Positions 53,238 through 62,049 of a DNA stretch of 64,000 nucleotides are shown here, piece by piece; position 1 is the stretch's first letter, and every line of letters begins with the position of its first letter. Both the position numbers and the translations under genes were made by a program. This DNA comes from Desulfotomaculum copahuensis (GTDB lineage Bacteria; Bacillota; Desulfotomaculia; Desulfotomaculales; Desulfovirgulaceae): contig NZ_LYVF01000013.1 in assembly GCF_001655685.1 (NCBI RefSeq), positions 1 to 64,000 on the forward strand, written 5' to 3'. The notes under the pieces were generated by a model. It did no database searches. It was given only the letters and a program-made list of their open reading frames with translations, and had not been told where the DNA came from.

Positions 53238-54440
53238 TTGGAATATATAGAGCCGGGCAGCGGACAGTACGGCCGGGCCATTTCGGCATTGTTTCTGGGC
53301 AGCTTTGTCACCTTTGCCGCCCTTTACAGCACGCAGCCGCTCATACCGGCCATTTCAAGGGAATTCAACGTAACGCCGGCCGTCGGCAGCTTGTCGCTGT
53401 CACTGGCCACCGGCGCCCTGGCTGTTTTTATGCTGGTTGCGCCGGCCATATCGGATCTAACCGGGCGCAAACCGGTTATGACCGCATCCCTGCTCTTTTC
53501 AGCCGTGCTTTCAATTTTTACGGCCTTTACCCGCAGTTTTACCATGTTGCTTCTGACCCGTCTGCTGCAGGGAGTTTTTCTGGCCGGATTTCCCGCCATA
53601 GCGATGGGTTATATCAACGAAGAAATCGACCCGCGCAGCACGGGCCTGGTGATGGGGATTTACGTCAGCGGCACCAGTTTCGGCGGCATGGCCGGGCGCA
53701 TTATCACCGGCGCGCTTACCGATCTCTTCACCTGGCATACTGCGCTGGGCATACTCGGCGCGATCAACCTGCTGGTCAGTTTTTTCTTCTGGCGGATGCT
53801 GCCGGAGTCACGTCATTTTTCTCCCCGCAAAAATACGGTTCAAACAACGTTTTTTGCCCTGTTCAAGAATTTGCGGACGCCCGGCCTGCTGCCCCTTTAT
53901 TGCCTCGGCTTTATCCTGATGGGCGCATTTGTGACCTTATACAATTATATCGGCTATCCATTGATGGCCCCGCCTTATAATTTGAGTCAAACCGTTGCCG
54001 GGCTGATCTTTTTGGTCTACCTGACCGGTACTTTCAGTTCCGCCTGGATGGGCGGGCTGGCCGACCGCACCAACCGGGCGAAAGTATTGAAAGCAGGCAT
54101 TGCCATTATGTTTTCCGGCGCCTTGCTCACCCTCGACAGCGTTTTAATCATTAAAATAATTGGCATCGCCATTTTTACTTTCGGTTTCTTCGGCAGCCAT
54201 TCCGTTGCCAGCGGCTGGGTGGGCAAACGGGCCGGCACTGACAGCAAGGCGCAGGCGTCGTCTTTGTACCTGCTTTTTTACTACGCCGGCTCCAGCCTGG
54301 TGGGAACAACCGGGGGACTTTTCTGGAGCCGTTGCGGATGGGCGGGAGTTGTTTCGCTGATTGGATTTTTGTTGTTTACTGCCTTTTGTTTATCATTATT
54401 GGTACACGTGGTAAAAGTTAACGCCAAACGCGTCACCTGA
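53238..54440 (+). CDS. MFS transporter (YnfM/arabinose-efflux-like)
   Basis: This permease of about 400 residues has 12 predicted segments. The early LYSTQPLIPAISREFNV and AISDLTGRKPVM loop are typical of the YnfM-type drug/H+ antiporter group; GYINEEIDPRSTGLVMGIY lies in the cytoplasmic region after helix 4. The substrate cannot be told. TTG 53238 is preferred because AAGGTG lies about 9 bases upstream; GTG 53226 is also in frame. A damaged copy of codons around residues 125-170 occurs at 59648-59778. Confidence 0.88.
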   Translation: MEYIEPGSGQYGRAISALFLGSFVTFAALYSTQPLIPAISREFNVTPAVGSLSLSLATGALAVFMLVAPAISDLTGRKPVMTASLLFSAVLSIFTAFTRSFTMLLLTRLLQGVFLAGFPAIAMGYINEEIDPRSTGLVMGIYVSGTSFGGMAGRIITGALTDLFTWHTALGILGAINLLVSFFFWRMLPESRHFSPRKNTVQTTFFALFKNLRTPGLLPLYCLGFILMGAFVTLYNYIGYPLMAPPYNLSQTVAGLIFLVYLTGTFSSAWMGGLADRTNRAKVLKAGIAIMFSGALLTLDSVLIIKIIGIAIFTFGFFGSHSVASGWVGKRAGTDSKAQASSLYLLFYYAGSSLVGTTGGLFWSRCGWAGVVSLIGFLLFTAFCLSLLVHVVKVNAKRVT

Positions 54441-54561
54441 TCGGCCGCCAGACGGGGCGGTGTTATTCAAGTGCCGGATTCCGGACCGTGTACCCCTTTC
54501 ACCGCCACATAACAGAAGGCTTGTTCAGCGTCGTGCGGCATTTTGCCGCCTGACTTTACCG

Positions 54562-55791
54562 TTAAATATAGCGGCGTACCACCAGGCAGGCGTTCTGACC
54601 GCCGAAGCCGAAGGAATTGGACATGGCCGCCCGCACATGCACCCGGCGGGGATGGTTGGGCACGTAATCCAGATCGCACTCCGGGTCCGGCTCATCGTAA
54701 TTGATGGTGGGCGGCACCATACCTTCCTCAATCGCTTTCACACAGGCAATCAACTCGGTCACCCCGCCCGCGCCCATCAGGTGTCCGGTGGCGCCCTTGG
54801 TGGAGCTGACGGGAATTTGCGCCGCCAAAGCACCAAAAACAGCCCTGACGGCCAGCGTTTCCACCCGGTCACCGAGGGGGGTGGAGGTGCCGTGGGCGTT
54901 GATATAATCGATTTCCCCGGGCGTCAGGCCGGCTCTTTCCAAAGCCCTGCGCATGCACAGGATTTCTCCCCGCCCGCCCGGTTCGGGCGCCGTAACATGA
55001 TAAGCGTCGCCATAATTGGCGTAACCGGTCAATTCCGCCCGGATGCGGGCGTCCCGGCGCCGGGCGTGGGAAAAGGTTTCCAGAACCACTGCGCCGGCGC
55101 CCTCACCCATCACCAGACCGTCCCGCCGGCGGTCAAAGGGCCGGCTGGCCTTTTCCGGAGCGCCGTTGCGGGTGGAAAGGGCACGGGCGGCGTGGAGTCC
55201 GGCAATAACCAGCGGGCAGAGAATGGATTCCGCCCCCACGGCCAGCATCACGTCGGCCTCCCCCCGCTGCAAAAGCATGACCGCCATACCCACCGCATCG
55301 GCCCCGGCCGAGCAGGCGGTGCCTACGGTCAGGCTGGGTCCGGTCAGTCCGTGGGCGATGGCGATTTGCGCCGCGGCCACGTTGCCCAGTATGCGCGGCA
55401 TGAAGTGCGGGCTGATGCGGACGGAGCCGGTGCGGCAGAGCTTCTCCTGGGATTCTGCGATGGTGGCGATACCCCCCACGGCGGTGCCCAGGACCACTCC
55501 CATCCGTTCCGGGGCACCGGCGGGGCCGCTGTCCTGCAGTGCTTCCCGGGCCGCGGCCAGAGCGAACTGCATGAATAGATCCGTTTCTTTGAGCAGTTTT
55601 TTGGGTAAAAAATCTTCCGCCCGGAAGTCCAGCACTTCGGCGCCGATTTTGACCGGTAAGTGACTGGTGTCGAAACGCGAAATATAACCAACCCCGCATT
55701 TGCCCTGCAACAGGTTGTGCCAGTAGCTTTCGACACCAATGCCGACCGGGGTCACCGCTCCCATACCGGTAATCACCACGCGTTCCCGCAT
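54562..55791 (-). CDS. fabF: 3-oxoacyl-ACP synthase II (FabF type)
   Basis: It elongates acyl-ACP with malonyl-ACP. The 409-residue protein starts MRERVVITGMGAVTPVGIG; the catalytic triad is Cys in VGTACSAGADAVGM, His in NAHGTSTPLGD and His in GATGHLMGAGG; GVVLGTAVGGIATI and SNSFGFGGQNACLV complete the pattern. ATG 55791 is used (GGTGGAG upstream). It lies beside a thioesterase and an acyl-CoA ligase and away from other fab genes, so it may serve a specialised acyl chain instead of bulk fatty acid synthesis. Confidence 0.93.
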   Translation of the reverse strand: MRERVVITGMGAVTPVGIGVESYWHNLLQGKCGVGYISRFDTSHLPVKIGAEVLDFRAEDFLPKKLLKETDLFMQFALAAAREALQDSGPAGAPERMGVVLGTAVGGIATIAESQEKLCRTGSVRISPHFMPRILGNVAAAQIAIAHGLTGPSLTVGTACSAGADAVGMAVMLLQRGEADVMLAVGAESILCPLVIAGLHAARALSTRNGAPEKASRPFDRRRDGLVMGEGAGAVVLETFSHARRRDARIRAELTGYANYGDAYHVTAPEPGGRGEILCMRRALERAGLTPGEIDYINAHGTSTPLGDRVETLAVRAVFGALAAQIPVSSTKGATGHLMGAGGVTELIACVKAIEEGMVPPTINYDEPDPECDLDYVPNHPRRVHVRAAMSNSFGFGGQNACLVVRRYI

Positions 55792-55942
55792 CTCTCCACC
55801 CCCTGGTATTGTCTGCAGCCGGCCGGCCTGTTTCGCTGCATCCACCAACATTTTCAAGCGTAATCAGATTATGTCCACCTGACCTGTTTTGGTTACCGCA
55901 TTGCGCAAATACTTCGCCGGTATTTCGTCCGGGGCCGGCGTA

Positions 55943-56386
55943 TTAGCTTTCAGTTGTGCCGGGAAAAACAGCATTCATTTTTGCCCACAGAGCCGGGTGT
56001 CGTTTTTTAATGTCAAAGGGTTTACCCCTTTCATCCACATAGGCGTGGACGGTGAACCCCCCGGCGGCCGGCGACCCGTCCGTTTTAAATATCGTATACT
56101 TAAACCCGATTCTCGTCCTGGTCAGCGTATCCAGGACGGTTTCCAGGCTAACCGCCTCTTCCGGCCATAATGACCGGCGGTAGCGGCAGCCGGCTTCCAG
56201 GGCCACCATATTGACATTTTGCCGGTGAAAGGTGCTCATATAGGGAAGACCGTATTTTTTAAAGAGCTGAATGCGCCCGTTGGAAAACCAGTCAAAGTAC
56301 CGGGCATAGTAGGTGATGCCGGCGGCGTCGCAGTCACCCCAGGCCACTTCCATTTCAAACCGGCAACAGGGATACCGCTGTTGCAT
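55943..56386 (-). CDS. Hotdog-fold acyl-CoA thioesterase (4HBT/YbgC type)
   Basis: This thioesterase of about 147 residues shows the 4-hydroxybenzoyl-CoA thioesterase pattern: VAWGDCDAAGITYYARYFDWF near the N-terminus, with the catalytic aspartate in GDCDAAG, then the YRRSLWPEEAVSLET strand. The substrate may be an aryl- or short acyl-CoA. ATG 56386 is used (GGGAG about 11 bases upstream); the upstream reading to 56434 is not conserved. It lies between fabF and the ligase on the same strand. Confidence 0.85.
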   Translation of the reverse strand: MQQRYPCCRFEMEVAWGDCDAAGITYYARYFDWFSNGRIQLFKKYGLPYMSTFHRQNVNMVALEAGCRYRRSLWPEEAVSLETVLDTLTRTRIGFKYTIFKTDGSPAAGGFTVHAYVDERGKPFDIKKRHPALWAKMNAVFPGTTES

Positions 56387-56587
56387 ATAAAAATCATCTC
56401 CCAACCCACAAAATGCTCCCGATCGGCAAAACACCGGTATAGCTTCGGAACAAACCTGACAACGCTACATATTACGCGCAATTTCCGCCGGCTTTCAATG
56501 GCACCCGTTTTCCAAGCGCAAATCCGGGGAATCCGGTGATCTTTTCCGGCGCGCGATTCGCGCCGCCGTTTCACTTGCCCCGTCTAC

Positions 56588-56642
56588 GCCGTGTTTGTTT
56601 CCGGACCGTATTTGCTTGCTCTTCTGGTACGACAACCACCTT
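56588..56642. repeat. Dispersed repeat, copy B (thioesterase-ligase gap)
   Basis: Begins GCCGTGTTTGTTTCCGGACC and ends CAACCACCTT, matching copy A at 45271-45326. A hairpin CCGCCG-CTACG-CGGCGG follows immediately, near the end of the ligase gene. Confidence 0.45.
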
Positions 56643-56665
56643 CCACCGCCGCTACGCGGCGGCGT

Positions 56666-58336
56666 TCAGGCCCGTTCCAGCAGTCCCGCCCGCAGATCGC
56701 CGGCGGCTTGCTCTTTTACCTTGTAGTGGATCTTTTTACCCGTACCCGTGTAGGGCAACTCATCCACAAAACGGTAAAAGCGCGGTTTTTTATACATGGC
56801 CAGCATCGGGTGGCTGCGGCAATGCTCGTCCAATTCCTTTGCCGTAAGCGAGGGATCCGCCTTGACCACATAGGCCGCCACGGCCTCGCCGCGGACTTCG
56901 TCGGGCACGCCGGTGACCACCGATTCCTTCACCTTGGGATGTTCGTTGAGCACCTCTTCCACCTGAACCGGATGGATGTTTTCCCCGGCCGAAATGATTA
57001 TATCATCCTTTCTCCCCACCACGGTAATATACTCGTTTTCGTCCCAGGTGCCCACGTCACCGATGTAAATCCAGCCCTTGTAAAAAACCCGTTCACTTTC
57101 CGCCGGGTTGTTCACATAACTGTAGGTGGTTTTGGCCGGCGCCTTGACAATTATTTCACCGGCCTCCTGATTGTCCCTGGACGCAAAATCATCCGGTTCG
57201 GCGCGCCGGTCCGGGTGGATTTTCACCACCCTTACGTCGTCGTCCGTGCAGGCGCGTCCGGCCGTACCGGCCATCCGCGGCAGGTCGTGCGGCCGCAAAA
57301 AGGTGTTCCAGAAGGCTTCGGAAGTGCCGTAACCGTTGAAAATGTTCGGTGTGAGCACCTGCTGGAACTTGATACAGGCTTCTTTTTCCAGCGGTGCGCC
57401 CATGGTCACAATGCCCTTCAACTTGCCCAGGTCCCTGGGGTTTTTGAGCTGGAAGTCGTGCAGCAGCTTGAGCATGGGCGGGGCGCCGATCAGAAAGGTG
57501 ATGCCGTACTTTTCCACGTAATCCAGGCATGTGCGGGGCCTGAACTGCCTGAGCGCCACCACTTCCCCGCCCGCGTACAAGGTGGGGTTGGGGCCGCCGG
57601 AATACAAGCCGCCGCGGTGGAACCACGAGCTCATATTCATCGTCTTATCCAGTGGTGACAGGGGAAAGTGCATGATTACATCATGCGCGGACAGGACGTC
57701 GTTTATATTGTTGATGGGCACCCCCTTGGAACGGCCGGTGGTTCCGGAAGTGTAGAGCCGGGTGGTCTCGTCGTATATATGCATGGGGCGCGGGATGCCG
57801 GGATCATCGACGGGTCTGCCGCTTACGTATTCCTCATAGGTGATCGAACCGGCAAAAGGCTCGCCCCGCCCCCACGGATCCACCATCACCACCCGGCGGG
57901 GTTTGTGTCCGGCCATGGCCAGCGCACTTTCCGCCGTTTCCTTGAATTCCACGTCATAAAAAAATACGGCCGGCCTGCTGTCGTCAATAATGAAGGCAGT
58001 TTCCCCGTCCGCAAGCCGGAAATTAACCGGGCAGTTGATGGCGCCTATTTTCTGCGGGGCCAGGTAGAGAAAAACGAACTCCGCCCCGTTCAGCAACTGG
58101 TACATGACCACATCGTTTTTACCCACCCCGTCGGCCAGCAGGGCATGGGCCAGCCGGTTGCACTCACGGTTCAGTTCGGCGTAGGTCCAGGTTTTTTCAC
58201 GCAAAGGACAGGTGAGTGCCGGCCGGCCGGCAAGCCGGCGCGCATTGCGCAAAAAGCCGTTCAGGTAGGTAAATTCATACTCAAAGGTGTCTTTGAACAT
58301 GCGCATGTCGTAAGTGCGTTCTTCTCCGCTCATCAT
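56666..58336 (-). CDS. AMP-forming acyl-CoA synthetase
   Basis: This 556-residue ANL-superfamily ligase activates a carboxylic acid with ATP and CoA. Motifs are RLYTSGTTGRSKGVP (P-loop), FNGYGTSEAFW, KGWIYIGDVGTWDE, GRKDDIIISAGENIHPVQVEE and the C-terminal PYTGTGKKIHYKVKE with the catalytic lysine region. The substrate is unclear (medium/long-chain or aromatic acid). A promoter TTGACA-16-TAAAAT lies 165 bases upstream, leaving a long leader. It is first in a possible ligase-thioesterase-fabF unit. Confidence 0.92.
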   Translation of the reverse strand: MMSGEERTYDMRMFKDTFEYEFTYLNGFLRNARRLAGRPALTCPLREKTWTYAELNRECNRLAHALLADGVGKNDVVMYQLLNGAEFVFLYLAPQKIGAINCPVNFRLADGETAFIIDDSRPAVFFYDVEFKETAESALAMAGHKPRRVVMVDPWGRGEPFAGSITYEEYVSGRPVDDPGIPRPMHIYDETTRLYTSGTTGRSKGVPINNINDVLSAHDVIMHFPLSPLDKTMNMSSWFHRGGLYSGGPNPTLYAGGEVVALRQFRPRTCLDYVEKYGITFLIGAPPMLKLLHDFQLKNPRDLGKLKGIVTMGAPLEKEACIKFQQVLTPNIFNGYGTSEAFWNTFLRPHDLPRMAGTAGRACTDDDVRVVKIHPDRRAEPDDFASRDNQEAGEIIVKAPAKTTYSYVNNPAESERVFYKGWIYIGDVGTWDENEYITVVGRKDDIIISAGENIHPVQVEEVLNEHPKVKESVVTGVPDEVRGEAVAAYVVKADPSLTAKELDEHCRSHPMLAMYKKPRFYRFVDELPYTGTGKKIHYKVKEQAAGDLRAGLLERA

Positions 58337-58501
58337 CCTATCCCCCCGTTTTTCCCGTACTTTAACCGTATTCCGGCACCAAATGGCAGCGGCCGGTTTC
58401 CGGTTACAGGCACGTTGTCTTGAATTTGCCGGTCATCCCGTCACTGTTTCCATCCTTTGTACATGGATTAATTGCCCACCGTATATTTCACCTTACGAAT
58501 T

Positions 58502-58529
58502 ATTTTATCACCAACAGCATTTCTGTCAA
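58502..58529 (-). promoter_or_regulatory. Promoter of the acyl-CoA synthetase gene
   Basis: On the minus strand a perfect TTGACA (58529-58524) and TAAAAT (58507-58502) are 16 bases apart. The leader to the ATG is about 160 bases and contains GC-rich inverted repeats. Confidence 0.65.
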
Positions 58530-58556
58530 GTTCTTCCTAAGGGCAAACCGGCGTAG

Positions 58557-58591
58557 TTAAAAAGCTCCTGCCGGACATTTCCTGCAGGAGC
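58557..58591 (-). terminator. Minus-strand terminator shielding the ligase promoter
   Basis: GCTCCTGC (58564-58571) pairs with GCAGGAGC (58584-58591); on the minus strand the stem is followed by TTTTTAAC. It lies upstream of the ligase promoter, so it would stop read-through from the right. Confidence 0.65.
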
Positions 58592-58631
58592 CTGGCGTCG
58601 CAGCAGCGGGAATTTGGATTGGAGATGAGTC

Positions 58632-58656
58632 CCCCCACGAATGTAGGGGTTTTTTC
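58632..58656 (+). terminator. Plus-strand terminator without an obvious gene
   Basis: CCCC-C-AC-GAAT-GT-A-GGGG followed by TTTTTT. The nearest plus-strand coding gene upstream is the MFS gene 4 kb away. It may end a short RNA or antisense transcript. Confidence 0.5.
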
Positions 58657-58693
58657 CTGAGAGACGGTTTATTTTGTTTACCTAAACATTTGC

Positions 58694-58722
58694 TTGCCAA
58701 TGAAGTTTTTTAGTGTTATATT
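58694..58722 (+). promoter_or_regulatory. Promoter of the TauE/SafE gene
   Basis: TTGCCA (58694-58699) and TATATT (58717-58722) with a 17-base spacer. Confidence 0.6.
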
Positions 58723-58819
58723 ATTAATTATGTATCTAAAGGGATTCATTACTGTTAGCCGGCACTCCGCCGGTAAACATACAGCCCAATATGTGGATTA
58801 CTGTTTTGGAGTGATATTA

Positions 58820-59644
58820 ATGCCAGTTCTTCTCCCGGTAGCCGGTCTGGCCATTGGTATTCTTGTTTCTTTAATGGGTGGCGGGGGCGGTATATTTTAT
58901 ATAATCATTTTAACCGGACTTTTTCACTTGCCGGTGCCCATAGCTGCATCCACTTCCCTGGCCACAATCATTCCCACCACGCTAATGGCTTTTTCCAGCC
59001 ATTACCGCCAGGGCAATATCAAAGTGAATGTGGCACTTTGGTTAATTTTGGGTGCAGTGGCGGGAGCCGTCATTGGTTCCTATAGCTCTGCCTGGATACC
59101 CCCGGCCTACCAGACAAAAATTTTAGGATTAATATTGCTGGCCATCCTGGTGCCCATGTTAAAACGAAAAAAACAATCCGGGGTCAATACCCCGCAGACG
59201 TCCGTAGCCGACGGGGAAACCGGACATGATAGAGAAACGTATACAACCACTGTTGATACCGTTTCGTCCGCGCGGGCCTTTTCACAGCACCTCCTGGCCG
59301 TTTTTTACGGTTTATTTGGCGGAATTATGTCGGGCATGGTGGGCATCAGCGGCACTCCACCCATTCTGGCCGGACTTTATGCCCTTGGATTTAAAGCCAA
59401 AGAGGTGGTGGGAACTTCGCTCATGGTGTTGCTGGCTATTGGTATTACCGGCTTCATCGCCCACTTCGCCATTGGTTTAATAAATTGGCAGATAGTAATT
59501 TTACTGGGAGTGGGTACAGTTACCGGCGCCTTTATCGGCCCGCTGCTGCTCAATCGCATTGATACAGACGTTCTGGAAAAATTTTATGAACCTTTCTTTT
59601 TTTTGCTGGTCGGTTTTTTCGGCCTTTATGAACTCCTGGTTTAA
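58820..59644 (+). CDS. TauE/SafE-family permease
   Basis: This integral membrane protein of about 274 residues has two repeated halves typical of the family: LVSLMGGGGGIFYIIIL near the N-terminus and SGMVGISGTPPILAGLYALG in the second half. A charged loop lies between (about 115-160). Members export sulfite, sulfoacetate or related organosulfur anions; the substrate here is unknown. ATG 58820 is the start (GGAGTGAT upstream); upstream codons in frame are not hydrophobic. Its stop is only 3 bases from a pseudogene fragment. Base composition is more AT-rich than neighbours, which hints at transfer. Confidence 0.87.
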   Translation: MPVLLPVAGLAIGILVSLMGGGGGIFYIIILTGLFHLPVPIAASTSLATIIPTTLMAFSSHYRQGNIKVNVALWLILGAVAGAVIGSYSSAWIPPAYQTKILGLILLAILVPMLKRKKQSGVNTPQTSVADGETGHDRETYTTTVDTVSSARAFSQHLLAVFYGLFGGIMSGMVGISGTPPILAGLYALGFKAKEVVGTSLMVLLAIGITGFIAHFAIGLINWQIVILLGVGTVTGAFIGPLLLNRIDTDVLEKFYEPFFFLLVGFFGLYELLV

Positions 59645-59647
59645 CAT

Positions 59648-59778
59648 GGGTTATATCAACGAAAAAATCGACCCGCGCAGCATGGGGCTGGTCATGGGGG
59701 GTACGTCAGCGGCGGCAGTTCCACGGCATGGCCGGGCGTATTATCATCGGCACGCTTACTGATTTTTTTACCTGACAC
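59648..59778 (+). pseudogene. Fragment of an MFS transporter gene
   Basis: This 131-base stretch is closely similar to 53605-53739 inside the intact MFS gene: it reads MGYINEKIDPRSMGLVMG before single-base losses break the frame (the intact gene has IYVSG at that point). Both ends are abrupt; the left end abuts the TauE stop and the right end stops at a TGA after TDFFT-like codons. It is a remnant of a second copy, either from duplication or from an imported related gene. Confidence 0.8.
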
Positions 59779-59904
59779 ATTCCGTATTCGCCCCCCCCGG
59801 CATAATTACCGCACGCCGGGCGCGGCTGCACGGCCATAAAACGCCGGCAGCACCCGGACCCCGCCAAATGTGCAACTATCCCGGTGACAACGGCCGCCTG
59901 CCAT

Positions 59905-62010
59905 TTACCAGACGGCGTAAATCAACGCGCCCGCCAGAAGAAGCAGCATATAGGCCACGTACTGGTTTACCCGCCCCGACTGAATCCAGCTCAACAGTCC
60001 GGCTCCCTTGTAGAGCAGCCAGACCGCCGGGCGATAAAGATAACGTTCGGCCGGCGAATAAATCTGGCGCTGGTAGCCGGTGGCCAGGCGGAAGTTGTTT
60101 TGCGCATGGTAATGCCGCACCAGGTCCACCCGCGGCCGGTAAATGGACCCGAAAAGCACCAGCACCGGGTTGGAATAGGCCGTACCGGTATACTGCTGGG
60201 CCGGATCAAAGCGCTCTTCCCCGCCGGCCCAAACCGGCCCTTTCTCCTGTACGGTCCGGCCGCCGAAGATACGGGCCAGGGCGGCGCCCAGAAGCAGCAT
60301 CAGGGGCAGGGCCACCAGCAGATAAGTGGGCGATATGCTGGAGAACCCCGGATCGGTGGGTACCACCACGGCGCCCGGCGCCGGCAGGATGCCGCGCAGA
60401 AAACCGCCGCCCAGCATGACCAGGTCTTTGAACTTTTCCGGCTGGCTGAAAACGGCCGGGACCATCTGCTGCGCCGCCGTGCCGCCGGCCAGGATGGAGG
60501 CCGGGCCGTTCAGCCGGGGAATGACCAGGGTGGGCAGCACGCCCAGGAGCAGGCAAGCAACCGCCGGCAAGGCCATACCCAGCTTCATGCACGGGCCCGC
60601 TTCCCTCGCCCGGGCCGCTTCCGGGCGCCGGGCGCGGCCCAAAAAGGTTGTGCCGCAGGCCTTGACGAAGCAGGTTATGGCCAGGGCGGCGGTCAGAGCC
60701 AGGATCACCCCGGCGGCCGCCATGACCACCCTGGGCAGCACATCCGGCAAATGAAAGCTCAACAAAAGCGTCTGTAAGGTCAGCCATTCGCTGACGAAAC
60801 CGTTGAAAGGCGGCAGGGCGGCAATGGACAGCGAGCCAACCAGAAAAAACAGGGTGGTGTAAGGCATGGTGCGTGAAAGGCCGCCCAAACCGTCCATGTC
60901 CTGCCGGCCGGTAGCGAATTCCACCGCCCCGGCGCCCAGGAATAAAAGCGTCTTGTAGACGGCATGGTTGATCGTGTGATACAGGGCGGTAATGGCGGCC
61001 AGTGCGGCCAGCACATACAACCCGCCGGTGCGATAGACCATGGCCGCCCCCAGTCCAACCAGGATCAGGCCGGTGTTTTCCACACTGCTCAAGGATAGCA
61101 TGCGCTTCAAGTTCTGCTCCATCAGGGCGTATAAAATGCCCAGGATGGCCGTCAGAGCGCCCAGCACCAGCAGGACCAACCCCCACCAGAGGGGCGCCGC
61201 CCCCGGCAAATCCAGGATCACCCGGCACAGCCCGTATACACCCAGACTCAGCGTCACGCCGGAAAGGACGGCGGCCACATTGGCCGGCGCCGCGGCGTAG
61301 GCCGGCGGAAACCAGCCGTACAGCGGCACAATGCCCACCTTGACGCCGAAGCCCAGCAGCGCCAGGATGAATACCGCATTCTTCACCGCCGCCGGCAGCG
61401 AAGCGGCGGCCGCGGCGATGCCGGCGAAATCAAAGTGGCCGGTATGGATGCGCAGCATGATGAAGGCGGCGATCAACAGCACCGAGCCGGTTTCGCTCAT
61501 CACCAGCATGAAAAAGCCCGCCTTTGTCGTTTCCGGGTTGCGGTGTTCAAAAACAATCAACAGATAGGAAAGGGCGGTCATCACTTCCCAGGCGATTAAA
61601 AAAGTCACCAGATCGCCGGCCAGTGTGGTCACGGCCAGCGCCAGGAACAGAATGTTGTACAGTGCGCCGAAACCCCGCACGTTGTAGCGCGGGATGAACT
61701 TTTGAAGATAATCCAGGGAAAAGATGGAGATAAAGAGCCAGATCAGCATGGTCAGGACAAAAAATAACAGTGACAAGCCGTCGGGGCGCAACAAAAGTGT
61801 GCCCAGGGGCGGTAATACGGCGGCCGCCAAAAAAACGCCGCTTCCGGCAAGCGCCAGCGTCACAGCGCCCGCCAGGCCGAAAAGCGAGGCCAGCACCGCC
61901 GCGCCCATGGATACAACCACCGCCGCCCGGCCGCCGGTGACCACGGCCATGAGCAGTGCGCCCAGCAACGATACGGCAGTCATAATCAACAACCAGGTTT
62001 GACCGGTCAT
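59905..62010 (-). CDS. HyfB/HycC-like proton-pumping membrane subunit
   Basis: This 701-residue antiporter-like subunit (NuoL/M/N family) has 14 or more membrane segments. Conserved stretches include FLIAWEVMTALSYLLIVFEH, ENTGLILVGLG, YHTINHAVYKTLLFLGAGAVEFATG and PPFNGFVSEWLTLQTLL. The C-terminal extension (IYRPRVDLVRHYHAQNNF) is seen in hydrogenase-4 and formate hydrogenlyase subunits. It should move H+ or Na+ in a membrane complex with the two subunit genes upstream. RBS AAGGAGGT. Confidence 0.9.
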   Translation of the reverse strand: MTGQTWLLIMTAVSLLGALLMAVVTGGRAAVVVSMGAAVLASLFGLAGAVTLALAGSGVFLAAAVLPPLGTLLLRPDGLSLLFFVLTMLIWLFISIFSLDYLQKFIPRYNVRGFGALYNILFLALAVTTLAGDLVTFLIAWEVMTALSYLLIVFEHRNPETTKAGFFMLVMSETGSVLLIAAFIMLRIHTGHFDFAGIAAAAASLPAAVKNAVFILALLGFGVKVGIVPLYGWFPPAYAAAPANVAAVLSGVTLSLGVYGLCRVILDLPGAAPLWWGLVLLVLGALTAILGILYALMEQNLKRMLSLSSVENTGLILVGLGAAMVYRTGGLYVLAALAAITALYHTINHAVYKTLLFLGAGAVEFATGRQDMDGLGGLSRTMPYTTLFFLVGSLSIAALPPFNGFVSEWLTLQTLLLSFHLPDVLPRVVMAAAGVILALTAALAITCFVKACGTTFLGRARRPEAARAREAGPCMKLGMALPAVACLLLGVLPTLVIPRLNGPASILAGGTAAQQMVPAVFSQPEKFKDLVMLGGGFLRGILPAPGAVVVPTDPGFSSISPTYLLVALPLMLLLGAALARIFGGRTVQEKGPVWAGGEERFDPAQQYTGTAYSNPVLVLFGSIYRPRVDLVRHYHAQNNFRLATGYQRQIYSPAERYLYRPAVWLLYKGAGLLSWIQSGRVNQYVAYMLLLLAGALIYAVW

Positions 62011-62049
62011 AAAAGCACCTCCTTGCCCAAAATATTCCCCAACACAGGT

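Larger units (their letters stand above)
58337..58819. other. Divergent intergenic region with two promoters and two terminators
   Basis: About 480 bases between the ligase (minus) and TauE (plus) genes. Contents are a minus-strand promoter (58502-58529), a minus-strand terminator (58557-58591), a plus-strand terminator (58632-58656) and a plus-strand promoter (58694-58722). No coding gene is seen. Confidence 0.6.

Noticed and set aside
58530-58656. GGGCAAACC at 58540-58548 as part of a c-di-GMP (GEMM-I) riboswitch ending in the plus-strand terminator
   Set aside because: The second conserved GEMM segment (GGACGCAAAGCC-type) is missing, and the sequence sits beside a minus-strand promoter instead.
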